Source: Hydractinia symbiolongicarpus
Taxonomy: Eukaryota; Cnidaria; Hydrozoa; Anthoathecata; Hydractiniidae
Assembly: GCF_029227915.1 (NCBI RefSeq)
Contig: NC_079887.1
Location: 682,001 to 746,000, forward strand
Reading direction: 5' to 3'
Length of the DNA stretch: 64,000 bases
The stretch's first letter is position 1. Every line of letters starts with the position of its first letter. The translations under genes were made by a program, and so were the position numbers. Of the stretch, positions 26,080-38,800 are shown piece after piece. Below the pieces are notes generated by a model that was not told where the DNA came from, searched no databases, and saw only the letters and a program-made list of their open reading frames with translations.

Positions 26080-26123
26080 TTTTCGTTTGCCGGCGATTAA
26101 ACTTCTTTTATTCAGCGTCTCAT

Positions 26124-26143
26124 CAAAAATGAAAACATTTTTG
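26124..26143. repeat. Intra-monomer inverted repeat (8-bp stem, 4-nt loop)
   Basis: CAAAAATG (26124-26131) and CATTTTTG (26136-26143) are perfect reverse complements separated by AAAA. The same element sits at the equivalent place in most monomers across the window, on both arms. A widespread variant has CAAATATGAAAATATTTTTG instead. It loses the full 8-bp pairing but still contains a 6-bp dyad, AAATAT-GAAA-ATATTT. Short dyads are common in centromeric satellites. Whether this one extrudes or binds a protein is unknown. Confidence 0.85.
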
Positions 26144-26174
26144 AAAACTACAAGTCTCATGCGTTTTAGTGGTG

Positions 26175-26192
26175 AAAAAATAATTTAAAAAA
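26175..26192. other. A-tract block of the monomer
   Basis: Two AAAAAA runs (26175-26180 and 26187-26192) lie 12 bp apart, separated by TAATTT. Further short A/T runs flank the 8-bp dyad upstream. Near-helical repetition of A-tracts is a known cause of DNA curvature and is frequent in satellites. Curvature here is predicted, not shown. Subfamilies change the block to GAAAAAAAAATTT, GAAAAAGTAATTT, GAAATAATAATTT or TAAAAAAATAATAT, and these four states are good diagnostic markers of monomer type. Confidence 0.7.
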
Positions 26193-26369
26193 TCGTTCCG
26201 GAAATGAGTTTACTCCCTGGGTACTTTCTTTGTATACTTTTGACTATACGGGCCGAGTCCGGGATTTACGGGAAATCGCGGATTTTCGTTTGCCGGCGAT
26301 TAAACTTCTTTTATTCAGCGTCCCATCAAATATGAAAATATTTTTGAAAACTACAAGTCTCATGCGTTT

Positions 26370-29030
26370 AGTGGTAAAAAAATAATATAAAAAATCGTTC
26401 GGGAAATGAGTTTACTCCCTGGGTACTTTCTTTGTATACTTTTGACTATACGGGCCAAGCCCGGGATTTACGGGAAATCGCGGGTTTTCGTTTGCCGGCG
26501 ATTAAACTTCTTTTATTCAGCGTCTCATCAAAAAAGAAAACATTTTTAAAAACTAAAAGTCTTATGCGTTTTTGTGGTGAAAAAATAAATTAAAAAATCG
26601 TTCTGGAAATGAGTTTACTCCCTGGGTACTTTCTTTGTATACTTTTGACTATACGGGCCGAGTCCGGGATTTAGGGAAATCGCAGGTTTTCGTTTGCCGG
26701 CGATTAAACTGCTTTTATTCAGCGTCTCATCAAAAATGAAAACATTTTTGAAAACTACAAGTCTCATGCGTTTTAGTGGTGAAAAAATAATTTAAAAAAT
26801 CGTTCGTGAAATGAGTTTACTCCCTGGGTACTTTCTTTGTATACTTTTGACTATACGGGCCAAGCCGGGATTTACGGGAAATCGCGGGTTTTCGTTTGCC
26901 AGCGATTAAACTTCTTTTATTCAGCGTCTCATCAAAAATGAAAACATTTTTGACAACTACAAGTCTCATGCGTTTTAGTGGTGAAAAAATAATTTAAAAA
27001 ATCGTTCGTGAAATGAGTATACTCCCTGGGTACTTTCTTTGTATACTTTTGACTATACGGGCCAAGCCGGGATTTACGGGAAATCGCGGGTTTTCGTTTG
27101 CCGGCGATTAAACTTCTTTTATTCAGCGTCTCATCAAAAATGAAAACATTTTTAAAACCTACAAGTCTCATGCGTTTTAGTGGTGAAAAAAAAATTTAAA
27201 AAATCGTTCGGGAAATGAGTTTACTCACAGGGTACTTTCTTTGTATACATTCGACTATACGGGCCAAGCCCCGGATTTACGGGAAAACGCGGGATTTCGT
27301 TTGCCGGCGATTAAACCTCTTTCATTAAGCGTCTCAACAAAAATGAAAACATTTTTGACAACTACAAGTCTCATGCGTTTTAGTGGTGAAAAAATAATTT
27401 AAAAAATCGTTCGGGAAATGAGTTTACTCCCTGGGTACTTTCTTTGTATACTTTTGACTATACGGGCCGAGTCCGGGATTTACGGGAAATCGCGGATTTT
27501 CGTTTGCCGGCGATTAAACTGCTTTTATTCAGCGTCTCATCAAAAATGAAAACATTTTTAAAAACTACAAGTCTCATTCGTTTTAGTGGTGAAAAAATAA
27601 TTTAAAAAATCCTTCGGGAAATGAGTTTACTCCCTGGGTACTTTCTTTGTATACTTTTGACTATACCGGCCAAGCCGGGATTTACGGGAAATCGCGGGTT
27701 TTCGTTTGCCGGCGATTAAACTTCTTTTATTCAGCGTCTCATCAAAAATGAAAACATTCTTAAAAACTACAAGTCTTATGCGTTTTAGTGGTGAAAAAAT
27801 AATTTAAAAAATCGTTCTGTAAATGTGTTTACTCACAGGGTACTTTCTTTGTATACATTCGACTATACGGGCCAAGCCCGGGATTTACGGGAAATCGCGA
27901 GTTTTCGTTTTCCGGCGATTAAACCTCTTTCATTAAGCGTCTCATCAAAAATGAAAACATTTTTGACAACTACAAGTCTTATGCGTTTTAGTGGTAAAAA
28001 AATAATATAAAAAATCGTTCGGGAAATGAGTTTACTCCCTGGGTACTTTCTTTGTATACTTTTGACTATACGGGCCAAGCCCGGGATTTACGGGAAATCG
28101 CGGGTTTTCGTTTGCCGGCGATTAAACTTCTTTTATTCAGCGTCTCATCAAAAAAGAAAACATTTTTAAAAACTACAAGTCTTATGCGTTTTAGTGGTGA
28201 AAAAATAATTTAAAAAATCGTTCTGGAAATGAGTTTACTCCCTGGGTACATTATTTGTATACTTTTGACTATACGGGCCGAGTCCGGGATTTAGGGAAAT
28301 CGCAGGTTTTCGTTTGCCGGCGATTAAACTGCTTTTATTCAGCGTCTCATCAAAAATGAAAACATTTTTGAAAACTACATGTCTCATGCGTTTTAGTGGT
28401 GAAAAAATAATTTAAAAAATCGTTCGGGAAATGAGTTTACTCCCTGGGTACTTTCTTTGTATACTTTTGACTATACGGGCCAAGCCGGGATTTACGGGAA
28501 ATCGCGGGTTTTCGTTTGCCGGCGATTAAACTTCTTTTATTCAGCGTCTCATCAAAAATGAAAACATTTTTGAAAACTACAAGTCTCATGCGTTTTAGTG
28601 GTGAAAAAATAATTTAAAAAATCGTTCGTGAAATGAGTTTACTCCCTGGGTACTTTCTTTGTATACTTTTGACTATACGGGCTAAGCCGGGATTTACGGG
28701 AAATCGCGGGTTTTCGTTTGCCGGCGATTAAACTTCTTTTATTCAGCGTCTCATCAAAAATGAAAACATTTTTAAAACCTACAAGTCTCATGCGTTTTAG
28801 TGGTGAAAAAAAAATTTAAAAAATCGTTCGGGAAATGAGTTTACTCACAGGGTACTTTCTTTGTATACATTCGACTATACGGGCCAAGCCCCGGATTTAC
28901 GGGAAAACGCCGGATTTCGTTTGCCGGCGATTAAACCTCTTTCATTGAGCGTCTCAACAAAGATGAAAACATTTTTGACAACTACAAGTCTCATGCGTTT
29001 TAGTGGTGAAAAAATAATTTAAAAAATCGT
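26370..29030 (+). repeat. Octamer duplication, 1,620-bp step, second copy truncated
   Basis: About 26.37-27.99 kb recurs from about 27.99 kb. GTCTCAACAA lies at 27331 and 28951, and TTCGTGAAATG at 27005 and 28625. The joint near 27990 is a chimeric monomer: GCGTTTTAGTGG of one type runs directly into TAAAAAAATAATAT of another. The second copy stops matching near 29030 and steps back by a dimer (GTCTCAACAA again near 29356). Confidence 0.75.
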
Positions 29031-29619
29031 TCGTGAAATGAGTTTACTCCCTGGGTACTTTCTTTGTATACTTTTGACTATACGGGCCAAGCTGGGATTT
29101 ACGGGAAATCGCGGGTTTTCGTTTGCCGGCGATTAAATTTCTTTTATTCAGCGTCTCATCAAAAATGAAAACATTTTTAAAACCTACAAGTCTCATGCGT
29201 TTTAGTGGTGAAAAAAAAATTTAAAAAATCGTTCGGGAGATGAGTTTACTCACAGGGTACTTTCTTTGTATACATTCGACTATACGGGCCAAGCCCCGGA
29301 TTTACGGGAAAACGCCGGATTTCTTTTGCCGGCGATTAAACCTCTTTCATTAAGCGTCTCAACAAAAATGAAAACATTTTTGACAACTACAAGTCTCATG
29401 CGTTTTAGTGGTGAAAAAATAATTTAAAAAATCGTTCGGGAAATGAGTTTACTCCCTGGGTACTTTCTTTGTATACTTTTGACTATACGGGCCGAGTCCG
29501 GGATTTACGGGAAATCGCGGATTTTCGTTTGCCGGCGATTAAACTGCTTTTATTCAGCGTCTCATCAAAAATGAAAACATTTTTGAAAACTACAAGTCTC
29601 ATGCGTTTTAGTGGTGAAA

Positions 29620-31070
29620 AAATAATTTAAAAACTCGTTCGGGAAATGAGTTTACTCCCTGGGTACTTTCTTTGTATACTTTTGACTATACGGGCCAAGC
29701 TCGGGATTTACGGGAAATCGCGGGTTTTCGTTTGCCGGCGATTAAACTTCTTTTATTCAGCGTCTCATCAAAAATGAAAACATTTTTGAAAACTACAAGT
29801 CTCATGCGTTTTAGTGGTGAAAAAATAATTTAAAAAATCCTTCGGGAAATGAGTTTACTCCCTGGGTACTTTCTTTGTATACTTTTGACTATACCGGCCA
29901 AGCCGGGATTTACGGGAAATCGCGGGTTTTCGTTTGCCGGCGATTAAACTTCTTTTATTCAGCGTCTCATCAAAAATGAAAACATTCTTAAAAACTACAA
30001 GTCTTATGCGTTTTAGTGGTGAAAAAATAATTTAAAAAATCGTTCTGTAAATGTGTTTACTCACGGGGTACTTTCTTTGTATACATTCGACTATACGGGC
30101 CAAGCCCGGGATTTACGGGAAATCGCGAATTTTCGTTTTCCGGCGATTAAACCTCTTTTATTAAGCGTCTCATCAAAAATGAAAACATTTTTGACAACTA
30201 CAAGTCTCATGCGTTTTAGTGGTGAAAAAATAATTTAAAAAATCCTTCGGGAAATGAGTTTACTCCCTGGGTACTTTCTTTGTATACTTTTGACTATACC
30301 GGCCAAGCCGGGATTTACGGGAAATCGCGGGTTTTCGTTTGCCGGCGATTAAACTTCTTTTATTCAGCGTCTCATCAAAAATGAAAACATTCTGAAAAAC
30401 TACAAGTCTTATGCGTTTTAGTGGTGAAAAAATAATTTAAAAAATCGTTCTGTAAATGAGTTTACTCACAGGGTACTTTCTTTGTATACATTCGACTATA
30501 CGGGCCAAGCCCGGGATTTACGGGAAATCGCGAGTTTTCGTTTTCCGGCGATTAAACCTCTTTCATTAAGCGTCTCATCAAAAATGAAAACATTTTTGAC
30601 AACTACAAGTCTCATGCGTTTTAGTGGTGAAAAAATAATTTAAAAAATCCTTCGGGAAATGAGTTTACTCCCTGGGTACTTTCTTTGTATACTTTTGACT
30701 ATACCGGCCAAGCCGGGATTTACGGGAAATCGCGGGTTTTGGTTTGCCGGCGATTAAACTTCTTTTATTCAGCGTCTCATCAAAAATGAAAACATTCTGA
30801 AAAACTACAAGTCTTATGCGTTTTAGTGGTGAAAAAATAATTTAAAAAATCGTTCTGTAAATGAGTTTACTCACAGGGTACTTTCTTTGTATACATTCGA
30901 CTATAAGGGCCAAGCCCGGGATTTACGGGAAATCGCGAGTTTTCGTTTTCCGGCGATTAAACCTCTTTCATTAAGCGTCTCATCAAAAATGAAAACATTT
31001 TTGACAACTACAAGTCTCATGCGTTTTAGTGGTGAAAAAATAATTTAAAAAATCGTTCGGGAAATGAGTT
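29620..31070 (+). repeat. Dimer higher-order repeat (405-bp unit)
   Basis: Two monomer types alternate. The first has AATCCTTCGGG and CTATACCGGCCAAGCCGGG; the second has GTTCTGTAAATG and CTCACAGGG or CTCACGGGG with CATTCGAC. CTATACCGG lies at 29889, 30294 and 30699, exactly 405 bp apart, with an older relative at 27661. It is the shortest higher-order period in the window. Confidence 0.85.
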
Positions 31071-34000
31071 TACTCTCTGGGTACTTTCTTTGTATACTTT
31101 TGACTATACGGCCAAGCCCGGGATTTACAGGAAATCGCGGGTTTTCGTTTTCCGGCGATTAAACCTCTTTCATTAAGCGTCTCATCAAAAATGAAAACAT
31201 TTTTGAAAATACAAGTCTCATGCGTTTTAGTGGTGAAAAAAAAATTTAAAAAATCGTTCGGGAAATGAGTTTACTCCCTGGGTACTTTCTTTCTATACAT
31301 TCGACTATACGGGCCAAGCCCCGGATTTACGGGAAAACGCGGGATTTCGTTTGCCGGCGATTAAACCTCTTTCATTAAGCGTCTCATCAAAAATGAAAAC
31401 ATTTTTGACAACTACAAGTCTCATGCGTTTTAGTGGTGAAAAAATAATTTAAAAAATCGTTCAGGAAATGAGTTTACTCCCTGGGTACTTTCTTTGTATA
31501 CTTTTGACTATACGGGCCGAGTCCGGGATTTACGGGAAATCGCGGATTTTCGTTTGCCGGCGATTAAAATTCTTTTATTCAGCGTCCCATCAAATATGAA
31601 AATATTTTTGAAAACTACAAGTCTCATGCGTTTAGTGGTAAAAAAATAATATAAAAAATCGTTCGGGAAATGAGTTTACTCCCTGGGTACTTTATTTGTA
31701 TACTTTTGACTATAGATGCCAAGCCCGGAATTTACGGGAAATCGCGGGTTTTCGTTTGCCGGCGATTAAACTTCTTTTATTCAGCGTCTCATCAAAAATG
31801 AAAACATTTTTAAAAACTACAAGTCTTATGCGTTTTAGTGGTGAAAAAATAATTTAAAAAATCGTTCTGGAAATGAGTTTACTCCCTGGGTACTTTCTTT
31901 GTATACTTTTGACTATACGGGCCGAGTCCGGGATTTAGGGAAATCGCAGGTTTTCGTTTACCGGCGATTAAAATTCTTTTATTCAGCGTCCCATCCAATA
32001 TGAAAATATTTTTGAAAACTACAAGTCTCATGCGTTTAGTGGTAAAAAAATAATATAAAAAATTGTTCGGGAAATGAGTTTACTCCCTGGGTACTTTCTT
32101 TGTATACTTTTGACTAAACGGGCCAAGCCAGGATTTACGGAAATCGCGGGTTTTCGTTTGCCGGCGATTAAACTTCTTTTATTCAGCGTCTCATCAAAAA
32201 TGAAAACATTTTTGAAAACTACAAGTCTCATGCGTTTTAGTGGTGAAAAAATAATTAAAAAAATCGTTCGGGAAATGAGTTTACTCCCTGGGTACTTTCT
32301 TTGTATACTTTTGACTATACGGGCCAAGCTGGGATTTACGGGAAATCGCGGGTTTTCGTTTGCTGGCGATTAAACTTCTTTTATTCAGCGTCTCATCAAA
32401 AATGAAAACATTTTTAAAAACTACAAGTCTCATGCGTTTTTGTGGTGAAATAATAATTAAAAAAATCGTTTGGGAAATCAGTTTACTCCCTGGGTACTTT
32501 CTTTGTATACTTTTGACTATACGGGCCGAGTCCAGGAGTTACGGAAAATCGCAGGTTTTCGTTTGCCGGCGATTAAACTTCTTTTATTCAGCGCCTCATC
32601 AAAAATGAAAACATTTTTAAAAACTACAAGTCTTATGCGTTTTAGTGGTGAAAAAATAATTTAAAAAATCGTTCTGGAAAAGAGTTTACTCCCTGGGTAC
32701 TTTCTTTGTATACTTTTGACTATACGGGCCGAGTCCGGGATTTAGGGAAATCCCAGGTTTTCGTTTGCCGGCGATTAAACTGCTTTTATTCAGCGTCTCA
32801 TCAAAAATGAAAACATTTTTAAAAACTACAAGTCTCATGCGTTTTAGTGGTGAAATAATAATTTTAAAAATCGTTCTGGAAACGAGTTTACTCCCTGGGT
32901 ACTTTCTTTGTCTACTTTTGACTATACGGGCCGAGTCCAGGATTTACGGAAAATCGCAGGTTTTCGTTTGCCGGCGATTAAACTTCTTTTATTCAGCGTC
33001 TCATCAAAAATGAAAACATTTTTAAAAACTACAAGTCTTATGCGTTTTAGTGGTGAAAAAATAATTTAAAAAATCGTTCTGGAAATGAGTTTACTCCCTG
33101 GGTACTTTCTTTGTATACTTTTGCCTATACGGGCCAAGTCCGGGATTTAGGGAAATCGCAGGTTTTCGTTTGCCGGCGATTAAAATTCTTTTATTCAGCG
33201 TCCCATCAAATATGAAAATATTTTTAAAAACTACAAGTCTCATGCGTTTAGTGGTAAAAAAATAATATAAAAAATCGTTCGGGAAATGAGTTTACTCCCT
33301 GGGTACTTTCTTTGTATACTTTTGACTATACGGGCCAAGCCCGGGATTTACGGGAAATCGCGGGTTTTCGTTTGCCGGCGATTAAACTTCTTTTATTCAG
33401 CGTCTCATCAAAAATGAAAACATTTTTAAAAACTACAAGTTTTATGCGTTTTAGTGGTGAAAAAATAATTTAAAAAATCGTTCTGGAAACGAGTTTACTC
33501 CCTGGGTACTTTCTTTGTATACTTTTGACTATACGGGCCGAGTCCGGGATTTAGGGAAATCGCAGGTTTTCGTTTGCCGGCGATTAAACTGCTTTTATTC
33601 AGCGTCTCATCAAAAATGAAAACTTTTTTGAAAACTACAAGTCTCATGCATTTTAGTGGTGAAAAAATAATTTAAAAAATCGTTCGGGAAATGAGTTTAC
33701 TCCCTGGGTACTTTCTTTGTATACTTTTGACTATACGGGCCGAGTCCGGGATTTACGGGAATTGGCGGATTTTCGTTTGCCGGTGATTAAACTTCTTTTA
33801 TTCAGCGTCCCATTAAATATGAAAACATTTTTGAAAACTACAAGTCTCATGAATTTTAGTGGTGAAAAAATAATTTAAAAAGTCGTTCGGGAAATGAGTT
33901 TACTCCCTGGGTACTTTCTTTGTATACTTTTGACTATACGGGCCGAGTCCGGGATTTACGGGAAATCGCAGATTTTCGTTTGCCGGCGATTAAACTTCTT

Positions 34001-35800
34001 TTATTCAGGGTCCCATCAAATATGAAAATATTTTTGAAAACTACAAGTCTCATGCGTTTAGTGGTAAAAAAATAATATAAAAAATCGTTCGGGAAATGAG
34101 TTTACTCCCTGGGTACTTTCTTTGTATACTTTTGACTATGCGGGCCAAGCCCTAGAATTACGGGAAATCGCGGGTTTTCGTTTGCCGGCGATTAAACTTC
34201 TTTTATTCAGCGTCTCATCAAAATAGAAAACATTTTTAAAAACTACAAGTCTTATGCGTTTTAGTGGTGAAAAAATAATTTAAAAAATCGTTCTGGAAAT
34301 GAGTTTACTCCCTGGGTACTTTCTTTGTATACTTTTGACTATACGGGCCGAGTCCGGGATTTAGGGAAATCGCAGGTTTTCGTTTGCCGGCGATTAAGCT
34401 GCTTTTATTCAGCGTCTCATCAAAAATGAAAACATTTTTGAAAACTACAAGTCTTACGCGTTTTAGTGGTGAAAAAATAATTTAAATAATCGTCCTGGAA
34501 ATGAGTTTACTCACAGGGTACTTTCTTTGTATACTTTTGACTATACGGGCCAAGCTGGGATTTACGGGAAATCGCGGGTTTTCGTTTGCTGGCGATTAAA
34601 CTTCTTTTATTCAGCGCCTCATCAAAATAGAAAACAATTTTAAAAACTACAAGTCTTATGCGTTTTAGTGGTGAAAAAATAATTTAAAAAATCGTTCGGG
34701 AAATGAGTTTACTCCCTGGGTACTTTCTTTGTATACTTTTGACTATGCGGGCCAAGCCCTAGAATTACGGGAAATCGCGGGTTTTCGTTTGCCGGCGATT
34801 AAACTTCTTTTATTCAGCGTCTCATCAAAATAGAAAACATTTTTAAAAACTACAAGTCTTATGCGTTTTAGTGGTGAAAAAATAATTTAAAAAATCGTTC
34901 TGGAAATGAGTTTACTCCCTGGGTACTTTCTTTGTATACTTTTGACTATACGGGCCGAGTCCGGGATTTAGGGAAATCGCAGGTTTTCGTTTGCCGGCGA
35001 TTAAACTGCTTTTATTCAGAGTCTCATCAAAATAGAAAACATTTTTAAAAACTACAAGTCTTATGCGTTTTAGTGGTGAAAAAATAATTTAAAAAATCGT
35101 TCTGGAAATGAGTTTACTCCCTGGGTACTTTCTTTGTATACTTTTGACTATACGGGCCGAGTCCGGGATTTAGGGAAATCGCAGGTTTTCGTTTGCCGGC
35201 GATTAAACTGCTTTTATTCAGCGTCTCATCAAAAATGAAAACATTTTTCAAAACTACAAGTCTTACGCGTTTTAGTGGTGAAAAAATAATTTAAATAATC
35301 GTCCTGGAAATGAGTTTACTCACAGGGTACTTTCTTTGTATACTTTTGACTATACGGGCCAAGCTGGGATTTACGGGAAATCGCGGGTTTTCGTTTGCTG
35401 GCGATTAAACTTCTTTTATTCAGCGCCTCATCAAAAATGAAAACATTTTTAACAACTACAAGTCTCATGCGTTTTTGTGGTGAAATAATAATTTAAAAAA
35501 TCGTTTGGGAAATGAGTTTACTCCCTGGGTACTTTCTTTGTATACTTTTGACTATACGGGCCGAGTCCAGGATTTACGGAAAATCGCAGGTTTTCGTTTG
35601 CCGGCGATTAAACTTCTTTTATTCAGCGTCTCATCAAAAATGAAAACATTTTTAAAAACTACAAGTCTTATGCGTTTTAGTGGTGAAAAAATAATTTAAA
35701 AAATCGTTCTGGAAAAGAGTTTACTCCCTGGGTACTTTCTTTGTTTACTTTTGACTACACGGGCCGAGTCCGGGATTTAGGGAAATCGCAGGTTTTCGTT
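31071..35800 (+). repeat. Mixed-order satellite stretch
   Basis: Ordinary monomers of several types are interspersed: CCCATCAAATATG, GATTTAGGGAAATC, GAAATAATAATTT and CATGAATTTTAG or CATGCATTTTAG. There is no single dominant period. A local trimer copy is visible from the rare GCCCTAGAATTACGG marker (AGAATT at 34154 and 34761, 607 bp apart). No non-satellite sequence is seen. Confidence 0.75.
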
Positions 35801-38800
35801 TGCCGGCGATTAAACTGCTTTTATTCAGCGTCTCATCAAAAATGAAAACATTTTTGAAAACTACAAGTCTCATGCGTTTTAGTGGTGAAATAATAATTTA
35901 AAAAATCGTTCTGGAAACGAGTTTACTCCCTGGGTACTTTCTTTGTCTACTTTTGACTATACGGGCCGAGTTCAGGATTTACGGAAAATCGCAGGTTTTC
36001 GTTTGCCGGCAATTAAACTTCTTTTATTCAGCGTCTCATCAAAAATGAAAGCATTTTTAAAAACTAGAAGTCTTATGCGTTTTAGTGGTGAAAAAATAAT
36101 TTAAAAAATCGTTCTGGAAATGAATTTACTCCCTGGGTACTTTCTTTGTATACTTTTGACTATACGGGCCGAGTCCGGGATTTAGGGAAATCGCAGGTTT
36201 TCGTTTGCCGGCGATTAAAATTCTTTTATTCAGCGTCCCATCAAATATGAAAATATTTTTGAAAACTATAAGTCTCATGCGTTTAGTGGTAAAAAAATAA
36301 TATAAAAAATCGTTCGGGAAATGAGTTTACTCCCTGGGTACTTTCTTTGTATACTTTTGACTATACGGGCCAAGCCCGGGATTTACGGGAAATCGCGGAA
36401 TTTCGTTTGCCGGCGATTAAACTTCTTTTATTCAGCGTCTCATCAAAAATGAAAACATTTTTAAAAACTACAAGTTTTATGCGTTTTAGTGGTGAAAAAA
36501 TAATTTAAAAAATCGTTCTGGAAACGAGTTTACTCCCTGGGTACTTTCTTTGTATACTTTTGACTATACGGGCCGAGTCCGGGATTTAGGGAGATCGCAG
36601 GTTTTCGTTTGCCGGCGATTAAACTGCTTTTATTCAGCGTCTCATCAAAAATGAAAACATTTTTGAAAACTACAAGTCTCATGCATTTTAGTGGTGAAAA
36701 AATAATTTAAAAAATCGTTCGGGAAATGAGTTTACTCCCTGGGTACTTTCTTTGTATACTTTTGACTATACGGGCCGAGTCCGGGATTTACGGGAAATCG
36801 CGGATTTTCGTTTGCCGGCGATTAAACTTCTTTTATTCAGCGTCCCATCAAATATGAAAATATTTTTGAAAACTACAAGTCTCATGCGTTTAGTGGTAAA
36901 AAAATAATATAAAAAATCGTTCGGGAAATGAGTTTACTCCCTGGGTACTTTCTTTGTATACTTTTGACTATACGGGCCAAGCCCGGGATTTACGGGAAAT
37001 CGCGGGTTTTCGTTTGCCGGCGATTAAACTTCTTTTATTCAGCGTCTCATCAAAAATGAAAACATTTTTGAAAACTACAAGTCTCATGCGTTTTAGTGGT
37101 GAAATAATAATTTAAAAAATCGTTCTGGAAACGAGTTTACTCCCTGGGTACTTTCTTTGTCTACTTTTGACTATACGGGCCGAGTCCAGGATTTACGGAA
37201 AATCGCAGGTTTTCGTTTGCCGGCGATTAAACTTCTTTTATTCAGCGTCTCATTAAAAATGAAAACATTTTTAAAAACTAGAAGTCTTATGCGTTTTAGT
37301 GGTGAAAAAATAATTTAAAAAATCGTTCTGGAAATGAATTTACTCCCTGGGTACTTTCTTTGTATACTTTTGACTATACGGGCCGAGTCCGGGATTTAGG
37401 GAAATCGCAGGTTTTCGTTTGCCGGCGATTAAAATTCTTTTATTCAGCGTCCCATCAAATATGAAAATATTTTTGAAAACTATAAGTCTCATGCGTTTAG
37501 TGGTAAAAAAATAATATAAAAAATCGTTCGGGAAATGAGTTTACTCCCTGGGTACTTTCTTTGTATACTTTTGACTATACGGGCCAAGCCCGGGATTTAC
37601 GGGAAATCGCGGAATTTCGTTTGCCGGCGATTAAACTTCTTTTATTCAGCGTCTCATCAAAAATGAAAACATTTTTAAAAACTACAAGTTTTATGCGTTT
37701 TAGTGGTGAAAAAATAATTTAAAAAATCGTTCTGGAAACGAGTTTACTCCCTGGGTACTTTCTTTGTATACTTTTGACTATACGGGCCGAGTCCGGGATT
37801 TAGGGAAATCGCAGGTTTTCGTTTGCCGGCGATTAAACTGCTTTTATTCAGCGTCTCATCAAAAATGAAAACATTTTTGAAAACTACAAGTCTCATGCAT
37901 TTTAGTGGTGAAAAAATAATTTAAAAAATCGTTCGGGAAATGAGTTTACTCCCTGGGTACTTTCTTTGTATACTTTTGACTATACGGGCCGAGTCCGGGA
38001 TTTACGGGAAATCGCGGATTTTCGTTTGCCGGCGATTAAACTTCTTTTATTCAGCGTCCCATCAAATATGAAAATATTTTTGAAAACTACAAGTCTCATG
38101 CGTTTAGTGGTAAAAAAATAATATAAAAAATCGTTCGGGAAATGAGTTTACTCCCTGGGTACTTTCTTTGTATACTTTTGACTATACGGGCCGAGTCCGG
38201 GATTTACGGGAAATGGCGGATTTTCGTTTGCCGGCGATTAAACTTCTTTTATTCAGCGTCCCATCAAATATGAAAACATTTTTGAAAACTACAAGTCTCA
38301 TGCATTTTAGTGGTGAAAAAATAATTTAAAAAATCGTTCGGGAAATGAGTTTACTCCCTGGGTACTTTCTTTGTATACTTTTGACTATACGGGCCGAGTC
38401 CGGGATTTACGGGAAATGGCGGATTTTCGTTTGCCGGCGATTAAACTTCTTTTATTCAGCGTCCCATCAAATATGAAAATATTTTTGAAAACTACAAGTC
38501 TCATGCGTTTAGTGGTAAAAAAATAATATAAAAAATCGTTCGGGAAATGAGTTTACTCCCTGGGTACTTTCTTTGTATACTTTTGACTATACGGGCCGAG
38601 TCCGGGATTTAGGGAAATCGCAGGTTTTCGTTTGCCGGCGATTAAAATTCTTTTATTCAGCGTCCCATCAAATATGAAAATATTTTTGAAAACTATAAGT
38701 CTCATGCGTTTAGTGGTAAAAAAATAATATAAAAAATCGTTCGGGAAATGAGTTTACTCCCTGGGTACTTTCTTTGTATACTTTTGACTATACGGGCCAA

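Larger units (their letters stand above)
26041..26243 (+). repeat. Reference satellite monomer (203 bp)
   Basis: A convenient unmutated example, running from one CTATACGGGCC landmark to the next. In order it contains: a GC-rich segment with four CGGG motifs (26046-26079), the palindrome GCCGGC (26089-26094), a T-rich stretch leading to TTATTCAG, an 8-bp dyad (26124-26143), CTACAAGTCTCATGCG, an A-tract block (26175-26192), GTTTACTCCCTGGGTAC, and the palindrome GTATAC (26232-26237). Hand count: 77 G+C of 203 (about 38%) with 12 CpG. Most other monomers are 201-203 bp. A common shorter class drops one T in GCGTTTAGTGG, and another drops one base in GATTTAGGGAAATC. Confidence 0.95.

Noticed and set aside
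26089-26094. GCCGGC, GTATAC and CCCGGG palindromes as regulatory sites
   Set aside because: These are ordinary 6-bp palindromes within the monomer. They explain restriction ladders but give no evidence of regulation.
26226-26250. Promoter-like TTTGTATAC / TATACGGG elements
   Set aside because: They repeat in every monomer with no gene downstream. Satellite transcription is possible but cannot be claimed from this sequence.
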